The translations under genes and the position numbers were made by a program. 64,000 nt of DNA from Amphiduros pacificus. Taxonomy: Eukaryota > Annelida > Polychaeta > Phyllodocida > Hesionidae. Where the stretch lies: the NCBI GenBank assembly GCA_949316495.1, contig OX439012.1:33227927-33291926 (forward strand), in the 5' to 3' direction. The notes beneath the pieces are model-generated. The model was not told where the DNA came from. It saw only the letters and a list, made by a program, of their open reading frames with translations, and did not search any database. Below, one piece after another: positions 42,834 to 55,014 of the stretch. Numbering within the stretch: position 1 is the stretch's first letter; each line of letters opens with the position of its first letter.

Positions 42834-45493
42834 TTTACAATGAAGCACATGTGTACTGTTTACTAGGCCACGAAATCAAAACATCCTGTGACGCATGCCC
42901 TGTTAGCCCCAGCACCAGCAGCAGCCTGGCAGCTGAGGTGATGACATCACTAGGATTCCCCAAGAGGAAAATTTGAAATTTTGAACCCATGGGATTGATA
43001 TTTTTCCAGCTCTGGCATTGAATCTTTCTTCAAAAGCTTAATATTGACCCATCAAAACCAAAAAGTGATGTGGTTGATGTGTTTACACATGGATTACACT
43101 TCTGAATGGTGGGAAAATGACTTATGTAAAATTTTACATCATATTATCTGTTACAGCAACTTTAAACAATAAAGTACACATCAAATTATCATTTCTGATT
43201 CTTTAATTGTACCTGCAAACGTCATCACAAATTAGCTAGATGATAAACATTGAAACCTAAAATTTATATTTTAGGTTTTTAATTGTCTAAATCTCTGTGA
43301 ATTATCAATAGTCTCAAATGTATTGATAGTAGACTATTGTAACCCAACAAATATTAAATCTAAGTGCATAAATGTTTAATGGTATTCCATAAAGTTGGGG
43401 ACAAATGCTAAATCAAAGTTGAAACAATAATAGATAAATAATATCTCATATTATTAAGTTTTGTCCCCGGAGAATGGTTGAACTCTTGTGATAAGCAACA
43501 TTCTAAGATTTAGATTCCCAGGATATAGTTCTGATCACCAAGTGCAACCCCCTTTCCTGACCAATCACAAAAGAGCATTCTTAGAAAATAGTTAAAACAA
43601 TGAGGTTCAACAAGTTCTCTAGGGTGTATTTAATTATGATTTTGTGCAATTTTTCTTTTTCTCCCGGCACACCTGGAAACAACAATAGTGCAATAAACGA
43701 TGTGAAGTCAACGTCTCAGCCTCTGTGTTAGCGAATGAGTCTCCCTGTGTAACATTATGATAATACCCATCTGTTCCTCAAATGTAGCAGCTCGTACCTT
43801 TCAATTATAGAATACCCTGTATTAAAATAAACGAGTCAGACCAGACTAGACCCTCAACAAAACGGACCTCTTGTGTTTTACTCCTGCAATTAGTGCCTGC
43901 AAGCAACACCATCACCTGAAATTACAGCTTGTTATACCAGGTGGATCTACTGAGTGAAGATCACTCTATTGTTCCCACATTTATACTCTTTGCCATTTTA
44001 ACTTTTAATGTACTGGCATAGTGTGCTGCTTATATGTTTATGATTCTTATGATTTAACCAAAATTGAAGAAAGTTGGCAAAAACATTTGGTTACTCTGTA
44101 GACCCACTATTTAAAGAAACGTAATCTTCTCTTGCCAAGGGTGAAAACAAGAGAGAACAGTTTAGAAGAATGAGTCATCCTTGTTTAAAAATTATAAAAG
44201 ATATAATGAATAGAGAAAAAGAATGATATGTATAAACAGCCTTTTCCAAGCGAATGTTCATCAAATGCACTATGTGATATCTGTTAGCTATGTTCTGGCT
44301 ATCTATGGGGATATGACTAGGATGGGGAGGTCGGGCCTAGCTAGCTACCTATCATACCTATCTGTGGAGATAAGAATCACTGCAGACTCAGATGTATACA
44401 GTGTACAATGGTCGCTTTTAATAGGGTACACAACACATATACATAGAGTAGACTAGCCAAAGCATGACATGAGTGAGATGCGCATATGTGAATACTGATA
44501 GGAATTCTCTGGGCCGGCTGCCACACATCATATATCACCTGGATGGCAACAGTATTCGGTCGGATCACAGACTGGTATGTACCATGTAGCATATGGAATG
44601 CTGAGCGCTGGGTACCAGTTCTGGTCCATTAAGTAGGCACTCGTCTGGATCCATAATGTACTTGACCTATTCTGCTCATCCCCGATTGGTGTTTGATCCT
44701 CTCGGCATCGGTAGTCATCTGAGGTGTGATATGTTTGATTAGCATGCGTATTGTCACTGTATGTGTCATCTATGTTGTCTATGATAGTGTTCAATGAAAG
44801 TCAATATATTCGGGGTTCTCACATATGATCATTCTGCGTCCCACAATATGCACCAAGTAATAATATTTAAAACAAATTTGGCATTGAGTTCTGTTGACAG
44901 GTGTCTCCATGATCTGATATAGCCTTATATTAACACCGCTGAAAGATTTGTTTCATAAAAACAAAACCATCTCTTTATGTTAGAAGTCACAATGTATTTT
45001 CATGTATTAAATTATAAAATACATTACTATAAAGAAAAGATTTATTCCATATAAGTCTAAATTGAAACTAGTTTAAACTGATCACTTCTACTGATTTTCC
45101 CAGCAATCACATCACAAATCATAACAGATATATAATGATGTGTTATGTCATTGAATCTAATGAATGAATGAATGAATGGTTGCTTAGAGGCACATCAACC
45201 ACTAAGGTTATTTAGTGCCTAAAAATGGTAAAAATGAATGAATGAATGGTTTCACATTGACACAATAAAGTGCCAAAACAGTAAAAATAGAAACGTAATA
45301 TTGACTAGAAACAAAATGTAAATGTTAATACAATATGTAGATAACACAAGAATTTATCAACTGTGAACAGCATTTATATAATATCAATCAAATATAATGA
45401 ATATGTATAATTTGTTTAAAAGACTTTATCAGTATGATGTTTTGCAGTTCTTGATACATAAGTCAATGACATAAATAAACAAAAGCTCTGCCC

Positions 45494-46381
45494 TTAAAAC
45501 TGATTATAAAGTCCTATGTGAGTTAAAAACGATACTATTACAGAAGTATCTACAGTATCAAATAACGTATGTAAATCTTGTACATTAAAATATTGAGTTC
45601 GTATAATATCAAAATCGATACACTCAATTAAAATATGTTTAATAGTCAAAGCCCTTTGACAACCAATACATTCCGGTTGATCTTCACCTTTAAGCAGATA
45701 ACAGTGTGTCAAATGACTATGTCCTATTCTTATACGGGTTAAAACAGACTCTTCTCTACGGTTAATTCTAATAGCACCTTTAGTTTTGCCTAGAACGGGC
45801 TTAATTTCATGTAATTTATTAAAAATAGCTTTGTTCCAGCACAACTGCCATTTAGAACGTAAAAAAACAGTAATATATTTCTTAAACTCTGTATATGGAA
45901 TAAGTAAATCTATTGGGCGTTTGTCCAATGCTGCTTTGGCAGCTTGGTCAGCGGCCTCATTTCCATGGATTCCAATGTGACTGGGGATCCAATAAAAACG
46001 TATTTCTTTATTATCATCTGTACAGAGTCTATGATACCGTTCGAGAATTTTGTAAATAAAGGGATTTTTCCAATCCTTTGCTTTCAATGCTTGTAAACAA
46101 GACAAAGAATCAGAAAAAATTAAAAATGTTTGGTGTGGAGAAGTCTCCACATGATCCAAAGCAAGGTACAAAGCATGTAGTTCTGCAGAAAAAATCGATG
46201 ATTTATTTGGCAGACGTTCTGAATAAATATGATTGCCCTTAACAGCAGCTGCAGCAGCCTTCTCATCGTCAAATGATCCATCAGTGTATATACACTGATA
46301 GCCAGTGAAAATAGATTTAATTTCTTTATATCTATTTATATAAAGGGATGGATCGGTTGAGTATTTCTTTAATTCTGACAT
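45494..46381 (-). CDS. LINE copy 2 ORF2, RNase H part
   Basis: 295 codons with RNase H motifs: YTDGSFDDEK, SAELHALYLAL, FSDSLSCLQ, IPSHIGIHGNEAAD, and the terminal CIGCQRALTIKHILIEC zinc motif. It continues the polyprotein whose main frame ends at 46465; the frame change corresponds to a short A-run length difference from copy 1 near 46500. Confidence 0.88.
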   Translation of the reverse strand: MSELKKYSTDPSLYINRYKEIKSIFTGYQCIYTDGSFDDEKAAAAAVKGNHIYSERLPNKSSIFSAELHALYLALDHVETSPHQTFLIFSDSLSCLQALKAKDWKNPFIYKILERYHRLCTDDNKEIRFYWIPSHIGIHGNEAADQAAKAALDKRPIDLLIPYTEFKKYITVFLRSKWQLCWNKAIFNKLHEIKPVLGKTKGAIRINRREESVLTRIRIGHSHLTHCYLLKGEDQPECIGCQRALTIKHILIECIDFDIIRTQYFNVQDLHTLFDTVDTSVIVSFLTHIGLYNQF

Positions 46382-46464
46382 GGCTACATTAATATTTAAA
46401 GTTTCATAGGTCCATGGAGGTGTTTCAGGATATTGAAATTTAGCTACGTGATTCGGATTTAAAT

Positions 46465-49224
46465 TTAAAGATTGTAAAGATTCTTTAATGCGAATGGCAA
46501 AGTCGGTATTGTATTTGGTTTATTTTCAAAAAGATCAACATAATTTGGATTGAATATAGCGTCATGTGCAGGATTGTCTGGGCAAGCAGCAATTTTTGCA
46601 GCATACTGAAGGGCAAGCTTTTCTCTTCTTAAATCAAGAGGCAGTTCATCTGCCTCAACTGCCAAGCTATCTGCAGGCGAGGTACGAAATGCACCAAGGC
46701 ATAGTCTTAACCCTTGATTTTGTACAGGATCGAGCATTTTAATATATGATGGACGTGCTGATCCATATACCATACACCCATAATCAAGTTTGGAACGTAC
46801 CAGTGCTCTATATAATTGTAATAAAATATTACGGTCCCCTCCCCAATCAGTATGGGCGAGAACCCGTAATAAATCTAATGCCTTCTGGCATTTCTTTTTT
46901 ACATATTTAATATGAGGGATAAAAGATAGTTTTCTATCAAATATAAGTCCAAGAAACTTGGTTTCTTCGACAACAGGGATTCGAGTTTGGCCAAGGTGTA
47001 GATCAGGATCTGGGTGAGCCTTCCACTTTTTACAAAAGTGCATACATACTGTCTTTTTCAAAGAAAACTTAAATCCATTGTTATCAGCCCATTGTTGTAA
47101 TCTATTTAGGTGTTGTTGGAGCTGCCGTTCTATTGTATGCATGCTTGTTGACCTGTAGCTTAAGTTGAAATCATCAACAAAAAGTGAGCAATCTGCTCCA
47201 GGCCTCATACAATCAACAATGCTGTTAATTTTAATAATAAAAAGGGTGACTGATAATATACTACCCTGTGGAACACCCATTTCCTGATCAAAAACATCAG
47301 AAAGTGATGCACCCACTCGAACTTTAAAATGTCTGTTTGATAGAAAATTTTGAATAAAAAGGGGTAAACGACCCCTTAATCCCATATCATATAAATCGCT
47401 CATTATCCCATATTTCCATGTGGTGTCATATGCCTTTTCTAAATCAAAGAAAATACTCACCACATGCTCACCTTTTATAAAACCCTCTCTTATAAATGTC
47501 TCTAAACGTACCAGGTGGTCAATGGTACTTCGAGTTTTTCTAAAGCCACTTTGTGCAACAGAAATATAAGCTGCAGTTTCCAAAAACCAAACTAAACGCT
47601 CGTTAATCATTCGTTCCATTGATTTACAAATACAACTTGTTAAAGCAATGGGACGATAATTATTTGAATCTGATGAATCTTTGCAAGGTTTGGGAATGGG
47701 AATGATAGTGGCTTCCCTCCATGAAGGAGGAAAATCACCGCTTTCCCAAATTGTATTAAAAATATCTAAAAGATGCCCAAGTGATTGGTCAGGGAGATGT
47801 TTAAGGATTTGGTAGTGAATTTGATCAGGTCCAGGAGCAGTATCATGAGATTTATCCAAAGCAAGTTTCAAATCTTCTATTGTAAATGATTTATTATATA
47901 CTTCCAAGTTATGGGATATAAAATTTAGTTGGTTTCTTTCTTTTCTAGTTTTTATTTGTTGAAATTTGGCAGAATAATTATTGGATGAGGAATTTTTGGA
48001 AATGGTTTGACCTATTGTGTTACCTATTTCGGTGGGATTTGTAATTAATTGGCCATTATGATTTAGATGTTTGATCCTTGCTCCACCTCCCTTCCCAGTA
48101 ATTTTACGCACCATATCCCAGCATTTCTTAATTGGTGAACGTGTATTTAATTTAGAAACATAATCTTTCCAGCTTTTTCTTTTGCTTATTTTAATAATGT
48201 AACGGGCTTTAGCTCTCTTTATACGAAACTGGTGCAAATTATATTGAGTTGGCTGTCGATTAAATTTTTTCAGAGCTTTTTTGCGCTCCTTGACAGCTTT
48301 TTTGCACTCATCATTAAACCAGGGTTTTTCTTTAATTTTGGAATTTGACTTTGATTTGGGAATACACCCATCAGCAATATCATACAATGTGTCTGTAAAA
48401 ACTTGAAGAGGATCATCTACATTTATAAAAATTTCTGGAGTTATTCTATTAAAACAGGATGTTTGAAATTTTGCCCAATCGGCTTTATGAAACTTCCACT
48501 TGGGGATTCGTTCGTCTGGTGGAGGAAAATGGTTATTTAGAATAATGGGGTAATGATCACAACCCCATTGATCTTCCTCTACTTCCCAGGAATAATCTAA
48601 AAATAAATTTGGAGTGCACATGGAGAGATCTATTGATGTTAAAGAGCCTGTAGCAGGATGTAAATATGTCGGGGAATCGTCATTCCAAAGACACAAACTA
48701 TTATTATTTAAAAAATCTTCTATTATACGCCCTTTGGCATCTGTATTATTTCTGCCACCCCAAAGATAGTTGTGAGCATTAAAGTCACCAACTAACATAT
48801 ATGGCTGTGGCAGCTGGGTTATCAAATTATTTAAATCTGTAATATTAACTGGCTCACTAGGTGGTAAATATATTGAACATATAGTTAGTGTATTGTGCAG
48901 GGTAACCCTAACAGCAGAAGCCTGTAGATGAGTATTTAATGTTACTTTACTTTGGGGAATACAGGATTTAACAAAAATAGAAACTCCGCCATGTGCTCGG
49001 TCCATAATATCAATTGAACCGACTTTATTATAAATCACATATCCCTTAAATGTTGTGGAATTATCTTTGAATTTAGTTTCTTGTAAACAAATTACCGATG
49101 CATTATATTTTTGGGCTAATAACTCTGGCCTGTTTGCATCAAATCCTCTACAATTCCATTGTATGATATTGCCGATAGCCATTTTAAGAATAATGAGAAA
49201 AAATATATGATTCAGCATAATCAC
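46465..49224 (-). CDS. LINE copy 2 ORF2, endonuclease and reverse transcriptase part
   Basis: 919 codons. AP endonuclease: IIQWNCRGFDANRPE, CLQETKFKD, MVGDFNAHNYLWGG, SIDLSMCTP and the catalytic-type GCDHYPI near the end. Reverse transcriptase: PGPDQIHYQILKHL, RPIALTSCICK, FRKTRSTIDHL, FFDLEKAYDTTW, GVPQGSILSVT, FVDD. Translation may start at the ATG at 49218 (MLNH), just after the ORF1 stop, or by re-initiation at the overlapping codon. The tail after NTIPT is out of frame. Confidence 0.9.
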   Translation of the reverse strand: MIMLNHIFFLIILKMAIGNIIQWNCRGFDANRPELLAQKYNASVICLQETKFKDNSTTFKGYVIYNKVGSIDIMDRAHGGVSIFVKSCIPQSKVTLNTHLQASAVRVTLHNTLTICSIYLPPSEPVNITDLNNLITQLPQPYMLVGDFNAHNYLWGGRNNTDAKGRIIEDFLNNNSLCLWNDDSPTYLHPATGSLTSIDLSMCTPNLFLDYSWEVEEDQWGCDHYPIILNNHFPPPDERIPKWKFHKADWAKFQTSCFNRITPEIFINVDDPLQVFTDTLYDIADGCIPKSKSNSKIKEKPWFNDECKKAVKERKKALKKFNRQPTQYNLHQFRIKRAKARYIIKISKRKSWKDYVSKLNTRSPIKKCWDMVRKITGKGGGARIKHLNHNGQLITNPTEIGNTIGQTISKNSSSNNYSAKFQQIKTRKERNQLNFISHNLEVYNKSFTIEDLKLALDKSHDTAPGPDQIHYQILKHLPDQSLGHLLDIFNTIWESGDFPPSWREATIIPIPKPCKDSSDSNNYRPIALTSCICKSMERMINERLVWFLETAAYISVAQSGFRKTRSTIDHLVRLETFIREGFIKGEHVVSIFFDLEKAYDTTWKYGIMSDLYDMGLRGRLPLFIQNFLSNRHFKVRVGASLSDVFDQEMGVPQGSILSVTLFIIKINSIVDCMRPGADCSLFVDDFNLSYRSTSMHTIERQLQQHLNRLQQWADNNGFKFSLKKTVCMHFCKKWKAHPDPDLHLGQTRIPVVEETKFLGLIFDRKLSFIPHIKYVKKKCQKALDLLRVLAHTDWGGDRNILLQLYRALVRSKLDYGCMVYGSARPSYIKMLDPVQNQGLRLCLGAFRTSPADSLAVEADELPLDLRREKLALQYAAKIAACPDNPAHDAIFNPNYVDLFENKPNTIPTLPFALKNLYNL

Positions 49225-50444
49225 TTATTAAGTTTACGATTATGCTTTGAGTGCACAGGAGTAAAATTCACATCTGAAGGATCACCTGTGTCCATCCTTT
49301 CCAAGGATTTACTTCTATTTATCTTACTTTTTACTTGATCTTTGCTTTCTTTTTTGTCTGATTTATGTATTGGTCTATTATTATTGATACTTTTATTATT
49401 GGATGATGTTGAGGGAGTTTGTGAAGAGGGTTTAGTGGATGTTGCTGTTGGTTGAGGTATTACTGGGATAGTGGATGTCGTGGTCTGAGTAGATGTAGCT
49501 GAAGATTTTGAGGTTTTTGTGAAAAAGGAATAATTTTTGTCATCGATTGGCCATGTAATTTCGGTTTGAATTGCTATTGATTTTGTTTCTTTAGTTTTTA
49601 CAGAGCTGGCATAAGATGCCTTTGATGTGTTATAACTTTCTACTCGCTTCCGTGCCTCTGGAAAAGATATATTTTCAGTGTGTCGTATTCGCTGAATTTC
49701 CTTCTCTTTTAAAAAGGAAGGACAATTCCGCGAATACGATGGATGATTGCCTTGGCAATTGACACATTTTATTATATTTGAAGAACAATCGTCTCCACTG
49801 TGCTGAGCGGTACATTTTGGACATGTTTCATTACCTTTACATCGATCAGATCCATGTCCATACCTCTGACACTTGAAGCAGCGCAGAGGGTTTGGAATAA
49901 ATACATCAACTCTAACGTTCAAATATCCAACTTTAATAGATGTTGGAAGCTGCGCTGCTTCAAATGTCAGAATAAACGTATTGATTGGAATTTTGACACC
50001 GTCCTTTTTTATAAATATCCGCTTGCATTGAACAACATCCTGGTCTTTGAGCTCATCCACTATCTCCTCCTCAGAAACTCCCACTAAATCTGGGCATCTG
50101 ATTACTCCTTTTTTATTGTTGAGAGTTTTGTGAGCTGTTATAATAACAGGAACTGTGGCCAACATTCGGCATCGTAGTAGATTGTCCGCATGGCTTTTCC
50201 GCTCAACCTCAATCAATAATTTATTTCCCATCTTTTTAACGGTTTTTGGTACCCCGGCAATGCCTTGTATCCCCTTTGCAATTGCAAAGGGGGACATTTT
50301 TGCCAGGGTATGTTCAGCATCAGAACTTTCCGCAATTAAAAATCTAGGCCATTTTTCTATTTTGTTTGAATCATCGTCGCTGTCTATGTCATTCCTTGGT
50401 CGTTTTTGTTTGTTTTGCGCCATGTGTGTTTTTTTATATTTCAT
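49221..50444 (-). CDS. LINE copy 2 ORF1, zinc-knuckle protein, 407 aa
   Basis: Intact. Knuckles CFKCQRYGHGSDRC, CPKCTAQHSGDDC and CVNCQGNHPSYSRNC are in the same places as in copy 1. The C-terminal third is Ser/Thr-rich. The likely start is MAQNKQKRPR. Closely similar to copy 1 along its length. Confidence 0.92.
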   Translation of the reverse strand: MKYKKTHMAQNKQKRPRNDIDSDDDSNKIEKWPRFLIAESSDAEHTLAKMSPFAIAKGIQGIAGVPKTVKKMGNKLLIEVERKSHADNLLRCRMLATVPVIITAHKTLNNKKGVIRCPDLVGVSEEEIVDELKDQDVVQCKRIFIKKDGVKIPINTFILTFEAAQLPTSIKVGYLNVRVDVFIPNPLRCFKCQRYGHGSDRCKGNETCPKCTAQHSGDDCSSNIIKCVNCQGNHPSYSRNCPSFLKEKEIQRIRHTENISFPEARKRVESYNTSKASYASSVKTKETKSIAIQTEITWPIDDKNYSFFTKTSKSSATSTQTTTSTIPVIPQPTATSTKPSSQTPSTSSNNKSINNNRPIHKSDKKESKDQVKSKINRSKSLERMDTGDPSDVNFTPVHSKHNRKLNK

Positions 50445-51502
50445 CAGTTAGGTCCCCTACCCACCACGGAGCCCAACAAGGGGACGCCTTTCTGGGCCGG
50501 TTACTCCAAGCCCTGACGCCGTGAGGATACCCAACATGACATACTCTAAGAATAAAAACTCCACCCTTTCGGATTTTATTCATATCCCTCGATTGACCCA
50601 ATCAGCAGTAATCTCCTTTCAGCAAATATTTATCAAAAATTTTAAAATTATTCCTATTTTCAAACACTGAAATTATCATTAATAAAAATCAAATAGCCAG
50701 AATATATTAAAGGAAATTTACCACAAGCCGGTTAAATCAGATCCAGGCCTAATCTGATCTGCCTGTCTGGTGAACATTTGGATCCAAGACAGGCGTGTTG
50801 CAACTGGACCGGTATTACTGCCAAACCAGCCCAGTGCTCAGCCCGTCAGGATTCCATATCCTCCCCGACACAGGTCGCATCCCACGGCAAACAGGACGCC
50901 CCTTTAGTCGCCTTTTACGACATGCTGGGGGGCAGTGGGGCTATTCTTTAATCCCCGCACCCACAGGGGACGTCATTGAATCTAGCTTCAATACTTAATG
51001 AGTTGGCTTCAATAAATTGGTAAGATAAGAATTCCTGCAAAATATCAGATTGTCATGGTTCATTGCAAGTACGTTCACACTGTTATTTACATACTACCTT
51101 TCTTTATATGTTTCAAATAGTTTTATGCAATCCATATTAATTGTCATGAAGAAACATAGTGGCAAATACATTTTTTATTTTGTGTATAATTTTTTTTCCC
51201 TGGGCGTGACAAGATGATACCCTCTGGATCTTGGATAGGTACATAAATAAGTAGCAGAAAATGCAATAAAACATTGTATATACTCTAAAACGACGTTCAA
51301 TGAATTTCCGCTGGACTATTAACACCGCTGAAAGATTTGTTTAATACAAACAAAACCATCTCTTTATGTTAGAAGTCACAAGGTATTTTCATGTATTAAA
51401 TTATAAAATACATCGCTATAAAGAAAAGATTTTTTCCATCTTAGTCTAAATTGAAACTAGTTTAAACTGATCACTACTGATGTTCCCAGCAATCACATCA
51501 CA

Positions 51503-51720
51503 GTCCCTTGTGGGTGTGGGGATTAAAGAATAGCCCCACTGCCCCCAACATGTCGTAAAAGGCGACTAAAGGGGTCCCCATGTGGGCCTGGGGTTAGAAT
51601 GGTCCTCTGATTTTTTTATTCCCTGTTATTTTTGTCAGTTTGTAAGAGGCGAATGAAAAAAATAACCATGGCGCCTTGTTTGCCGTGAGGTGCGACCTGT
51701 AAGGGGAGGATATGGAGTTC
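51503..51720 (+). repeat. LINE 5' UTR fragment in unit 2
   Basis: Same fragment, left junction and right break (GGATATGGAGTTC then AATGACCC) as at 35586-35804, so it predates the split of units 1 and 2. Confidence 0.85.
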
Positions 51721-52462
51721 AATGACCCATGAAACAGACAACGTAGAAACAGCATTGTGTGCATGTAGAAATAAGGTTTAGTTGTTTTTTGTTTGTTTTT
51801 CCAATGAGAAACAGCATTGTGTGCATGTAGAAATAAGGTTTAGTTGTTTTTTGTTTGTTTTTCCAATGAGCTGAGTATGTAGAAGGATATTGTTGTGGTC
51901 CAACCTGATAACAACATTGTCCTTCTATGGTATGTTTAACTACGGTAGGTATCATGGAGAAACACATCAGTTAAATTTAGGTGCAAGAAAACACAGTCTT
52001 ATAAAATGTTGCTCAATGAGGAAATTGCACTTGGTTCCCCAGACATATGACAGAAACAATTAGGATGAGGGACATGATCCTTATGAAATGCACTGATTGA
52101 TATTCCTCTCAGTATATAGAGAGGAGGTTTGAAAACAGTTGAGCAGCCTTAGGAAGAAAATATGGACAAATAGGAGAATTCTGGACCCTAAAATTGCTTT
52201 CAGGTTGTTCTTTAAGACCCACGGTTATAATAGGGAACATAAGGGGGAAAATGAAGCAATATAGATCAACAGCAACGGAGAAATGGCAGAACAAGAAACC
52301 CATCATAGTTTGCTGAGCAGTAAAATCTATGCCTCAATTAGTTCTTTAGTTGAAACTAGTCTTGTTGTTAGTCGAATCACCAGAATGCAAAGAGGGACCT
52401 GCTTATCTCTTCCATTCACAGTGCACATATATAATCATGCTTACTCTCACCTATCCATTTAA

Positions 52463-55014
52463 ACAATAAAGTACACATCAAATTATCATTTCTGATTCTT
52501 TAATTGTACCTGCAAACGTCATCACAAATTAGCTAGATGATAAACATTGAAACCTAATATTTATATCTTAGGTTTTTAATTGTCTAAATCTCTGTAAATT
52601 ATCAATAGTCTCAAATGTATTGATAATAGACTATTGTAACCCAACAAATATTAAATCTACGTGCATAAATGTTTAATGGTATTTCATAAAGTTGGGGACA
52701 AATGCTAAATCAAAGTTGAAACAATAATAGATAAATAATATCTCATATTATTAAGTTTTGTCCCCGGAGAATGGTTGAACTCTTGTGATAAGCAACATTC
52801 TGAGATTTAGATTCCCAGGATATAGTTCTGATCTCCAAGTGCAACCCCCTTTCCTGACCAATCACAAAAGAGCATTCTTAGAAAATAGTTAAAACAATGA
52901 GGTTCAACAAGTTCTCTAGGGTGTATTTAATTATGATTTTGTGCAATTTTTCTTTTTCTCCCGGCCAACCATCAAGGGACTAGGGTCCCCCCCTGGTTGA
53001 CCGGCAGGCCAGCCTGGAAACAACAATAGTGCGATAAACGATGTGAAGTCAACGTCTCAGCCTCTGTGTTAGCGAATGAGTCTCCCTGTGTAACATTATG
53101 ATAATACCCATCTGTTCCTCAAATGTAGCAGCTCGTACCTTTCAATTATAGAATACCCTGTATTAAAATAAACGAGTCAGACAAGACTAGACCCTCAACA
53201 AAACGGACCTCTTGTGTTTTACTCCTGCAATTAGTGCCTGCAAGCAACACCATCACCTGAAATTACAGCTTGTTATACCTGGTGGATCTACTGAGTGAAG
53301 ATCACTCTATTGTTCCCACATTTATACTCTTTGCCATTTTAACTTTTAATGTACTGGCATAGTGTGCTGCTTATATGTTTATGATTCTTATGATTTAACC
53401 AAAATTGAAGAAAGTTGGCAAAAACATTTGGTTACTCTGTAGACCCACTATTTAAGGAAATGTAATCTTCTCTTGCCAAGGGTGAAAACAAGAGAGAACA
53501 GTTTAGAAGAATGAGTCATCCTTGTTTAAAATTTATAAAAGATATAATGAATAGAGAAAAAGAATGATATGTATAAACAGCCTTTTCCAAGAGAATGTTC
53601 ATCAAATGCACTATGTGATATCTGTTAGCTATGTTCTGGCTATCTATGGGGATATGACTAGGATGGGGAGGTCGGGCCTAGCTAGCTACCTATCATACCT
53701 ATCTGTGGAGATAAGAATCACTGCAGACTCAGATGTATACAGTGTACAATGGTCGCTTTTAATAGGGTACACAACACATATACATAGAGTAGACTAGCCA
53801 AAGCATGACATGAGTGAGATGCGCATATGTGAATACTGATAGGAATTCTCTGGGCCGGCCGCCACACATCAGATAACACCTGGATGGCAACAGTATTCGG
53901 TCGGATCACAGACTGGCATGTACCATGTAGCATATGGAATGCTGAGCGCTGGGTACCAGTTCTGGTCCATTAAGTAGGCACTCGTCTGGATCCATAATGT
54001 ACTTGACCTATTCTGCTCATCCCCGATTGGTGTTTGATCCTCTCGGCATCGGTAGTCATCTGAGGTGTGATATGTTTAATGAGCATGCGTATTGTCACTG
54101 TATGTGTCATCTATGTTGTCTATGATAGTGTTCAATGAAAGTCAATATATTCGGGGTTCTCACATATGATCATTCTGCGTCCCACAATATGCACCAAGTA
54201 ATAATATTTAAAACAAATTTGGCATTGAGTTCTGTTGACAGGTGTCTCCATGATCTGATATAGCCTTATATTAACACCGCTGAAAGATTTGTTTCATAAA
54301 TACAAAACCATCTCTTTATGTTAGAAGTCACAAGGTATTATCATGTATTAAATTATAAAATACATTACTATAAAGAAAAGATTTATTCCATATAAGTCTA
54401 AATTGAAACTAGTTTAAACTGATCACTTCTACTGATGTTCCCAGCAATCACATCACAAATCATAACAGATATGTAATGATGTGTTATGTCATTGAATCTA
54501 GCTTCAATACTTAATGAGTTGGTAATAAATTGATAAGATAAGAATTCCTGCAAAATATCAGATTGTCATGGTTCATTGCAAGTACGTTCACACTGTTATT
54601 AACATACTACCTTTTTTATATGTTTCAAATAGTCTTATGCAATCCATATTAATTGTCATGAAGAAACATAGTGGCAAATACATTTTTTATTTTGTATATC
54701 ATTTTTTTTCCCTGGGCGTGACAAGATGGTACCCTCTGGATCTTGGATAGGTACATAAATAAGTAGCAGAAAATGCAATAAAACATTGTATATACTCTAA
54801 AACGGCGTTCAATGAATTTCCGCTGGACTATTAACACCGCTGAAAGATTTGTTTAATACAAACAAAACCATCTCTTTATGTTAGAAGTCACAAGGTATTT
54901 TCATGTATTAAATTATAAAATACATCGCTATAAAGAAAAGATTTATTCCATATTAGTCTAAATTGAAACTAGTTTAAACTGATCACTACTGATGTTCCCA
55001 GCAATCACATCACA
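52463..55014. repeat. Large tandem unit 3, running into LINE copy 3
   Basis: Matches unit 1 from its start to the CACATCACA before the LINE 5' end. It keeps the GC-rich hairpin block and has no Kolobok, no LINE copy 2 and no 93-bp LINE tail, so it supplies three empty sites. Confidence 0.85.

Larger units (their letters stand above)
36478..43161. mobile_element. Kolobok-type DNA transposon, 6.7 kb, apparently autonomous
   Basis: Perfect 19-bp inverted ends AGTTGCTGTAACAGATAAT (36478-36496 and 43143-43161) are flanked by TTAA duplications (36474-36477, 43162-43165). The empty site is seen in unit 3 at about 52459-52462. A second, subterminal inverted block rich in CTGCTGCTG/CAGCAGCAG lies near 36655-36690 and 42895-42930. 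It carries two convergent genes: a transposase (-) and a P2X7-ballast-like protein (+). The TTAA target and the DGR-DSPGH transposase indicate the Kolobok superfamily; this is from family knowledge, not a search. The palindromic target also allows TA or TTTAAA as the true duplication. Confidence 0.85.
45160..50971 (-). mobile_element. LINE copy 2, full-length, youngest of the family here
   Basis: Same family as 7986-13718. Target duplication GTCATTGAATCTA is at 45147-45159 and 50972-50984; unit 3 has the empty site at about 54488-54500. The 3' end is an ATTC repeat (minus strand), the 5' end CCCCTGTGGG. ORF1 is intact. ORF2 is open except for one frameshift near 46500, in the linker before RNase H. 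Confidence 0.93.
43166..52458. repeat. Large tandem unit 2, interrupted by LINE copy 2
   Basis: Same unit as 32890-36473, about 3.47 kb once the LINE and its 13-bp duplication are removed. It lacks a GC-rich hairpin block that units 1 and 3 have in CCCGGCCAACCATC to CAGCCTGG. Near 51725-51875 the SINE-like body is partly doubled. Confidence 0.85.

Noticed and set aside
44528-44794. 88-codon minus-strand frame in unit 2 with a W/Y-rich C-terminus
   Set aside because: Shorter or altered in units 1 and 3; no family recognised, and it lies just outside the LTR-like block.
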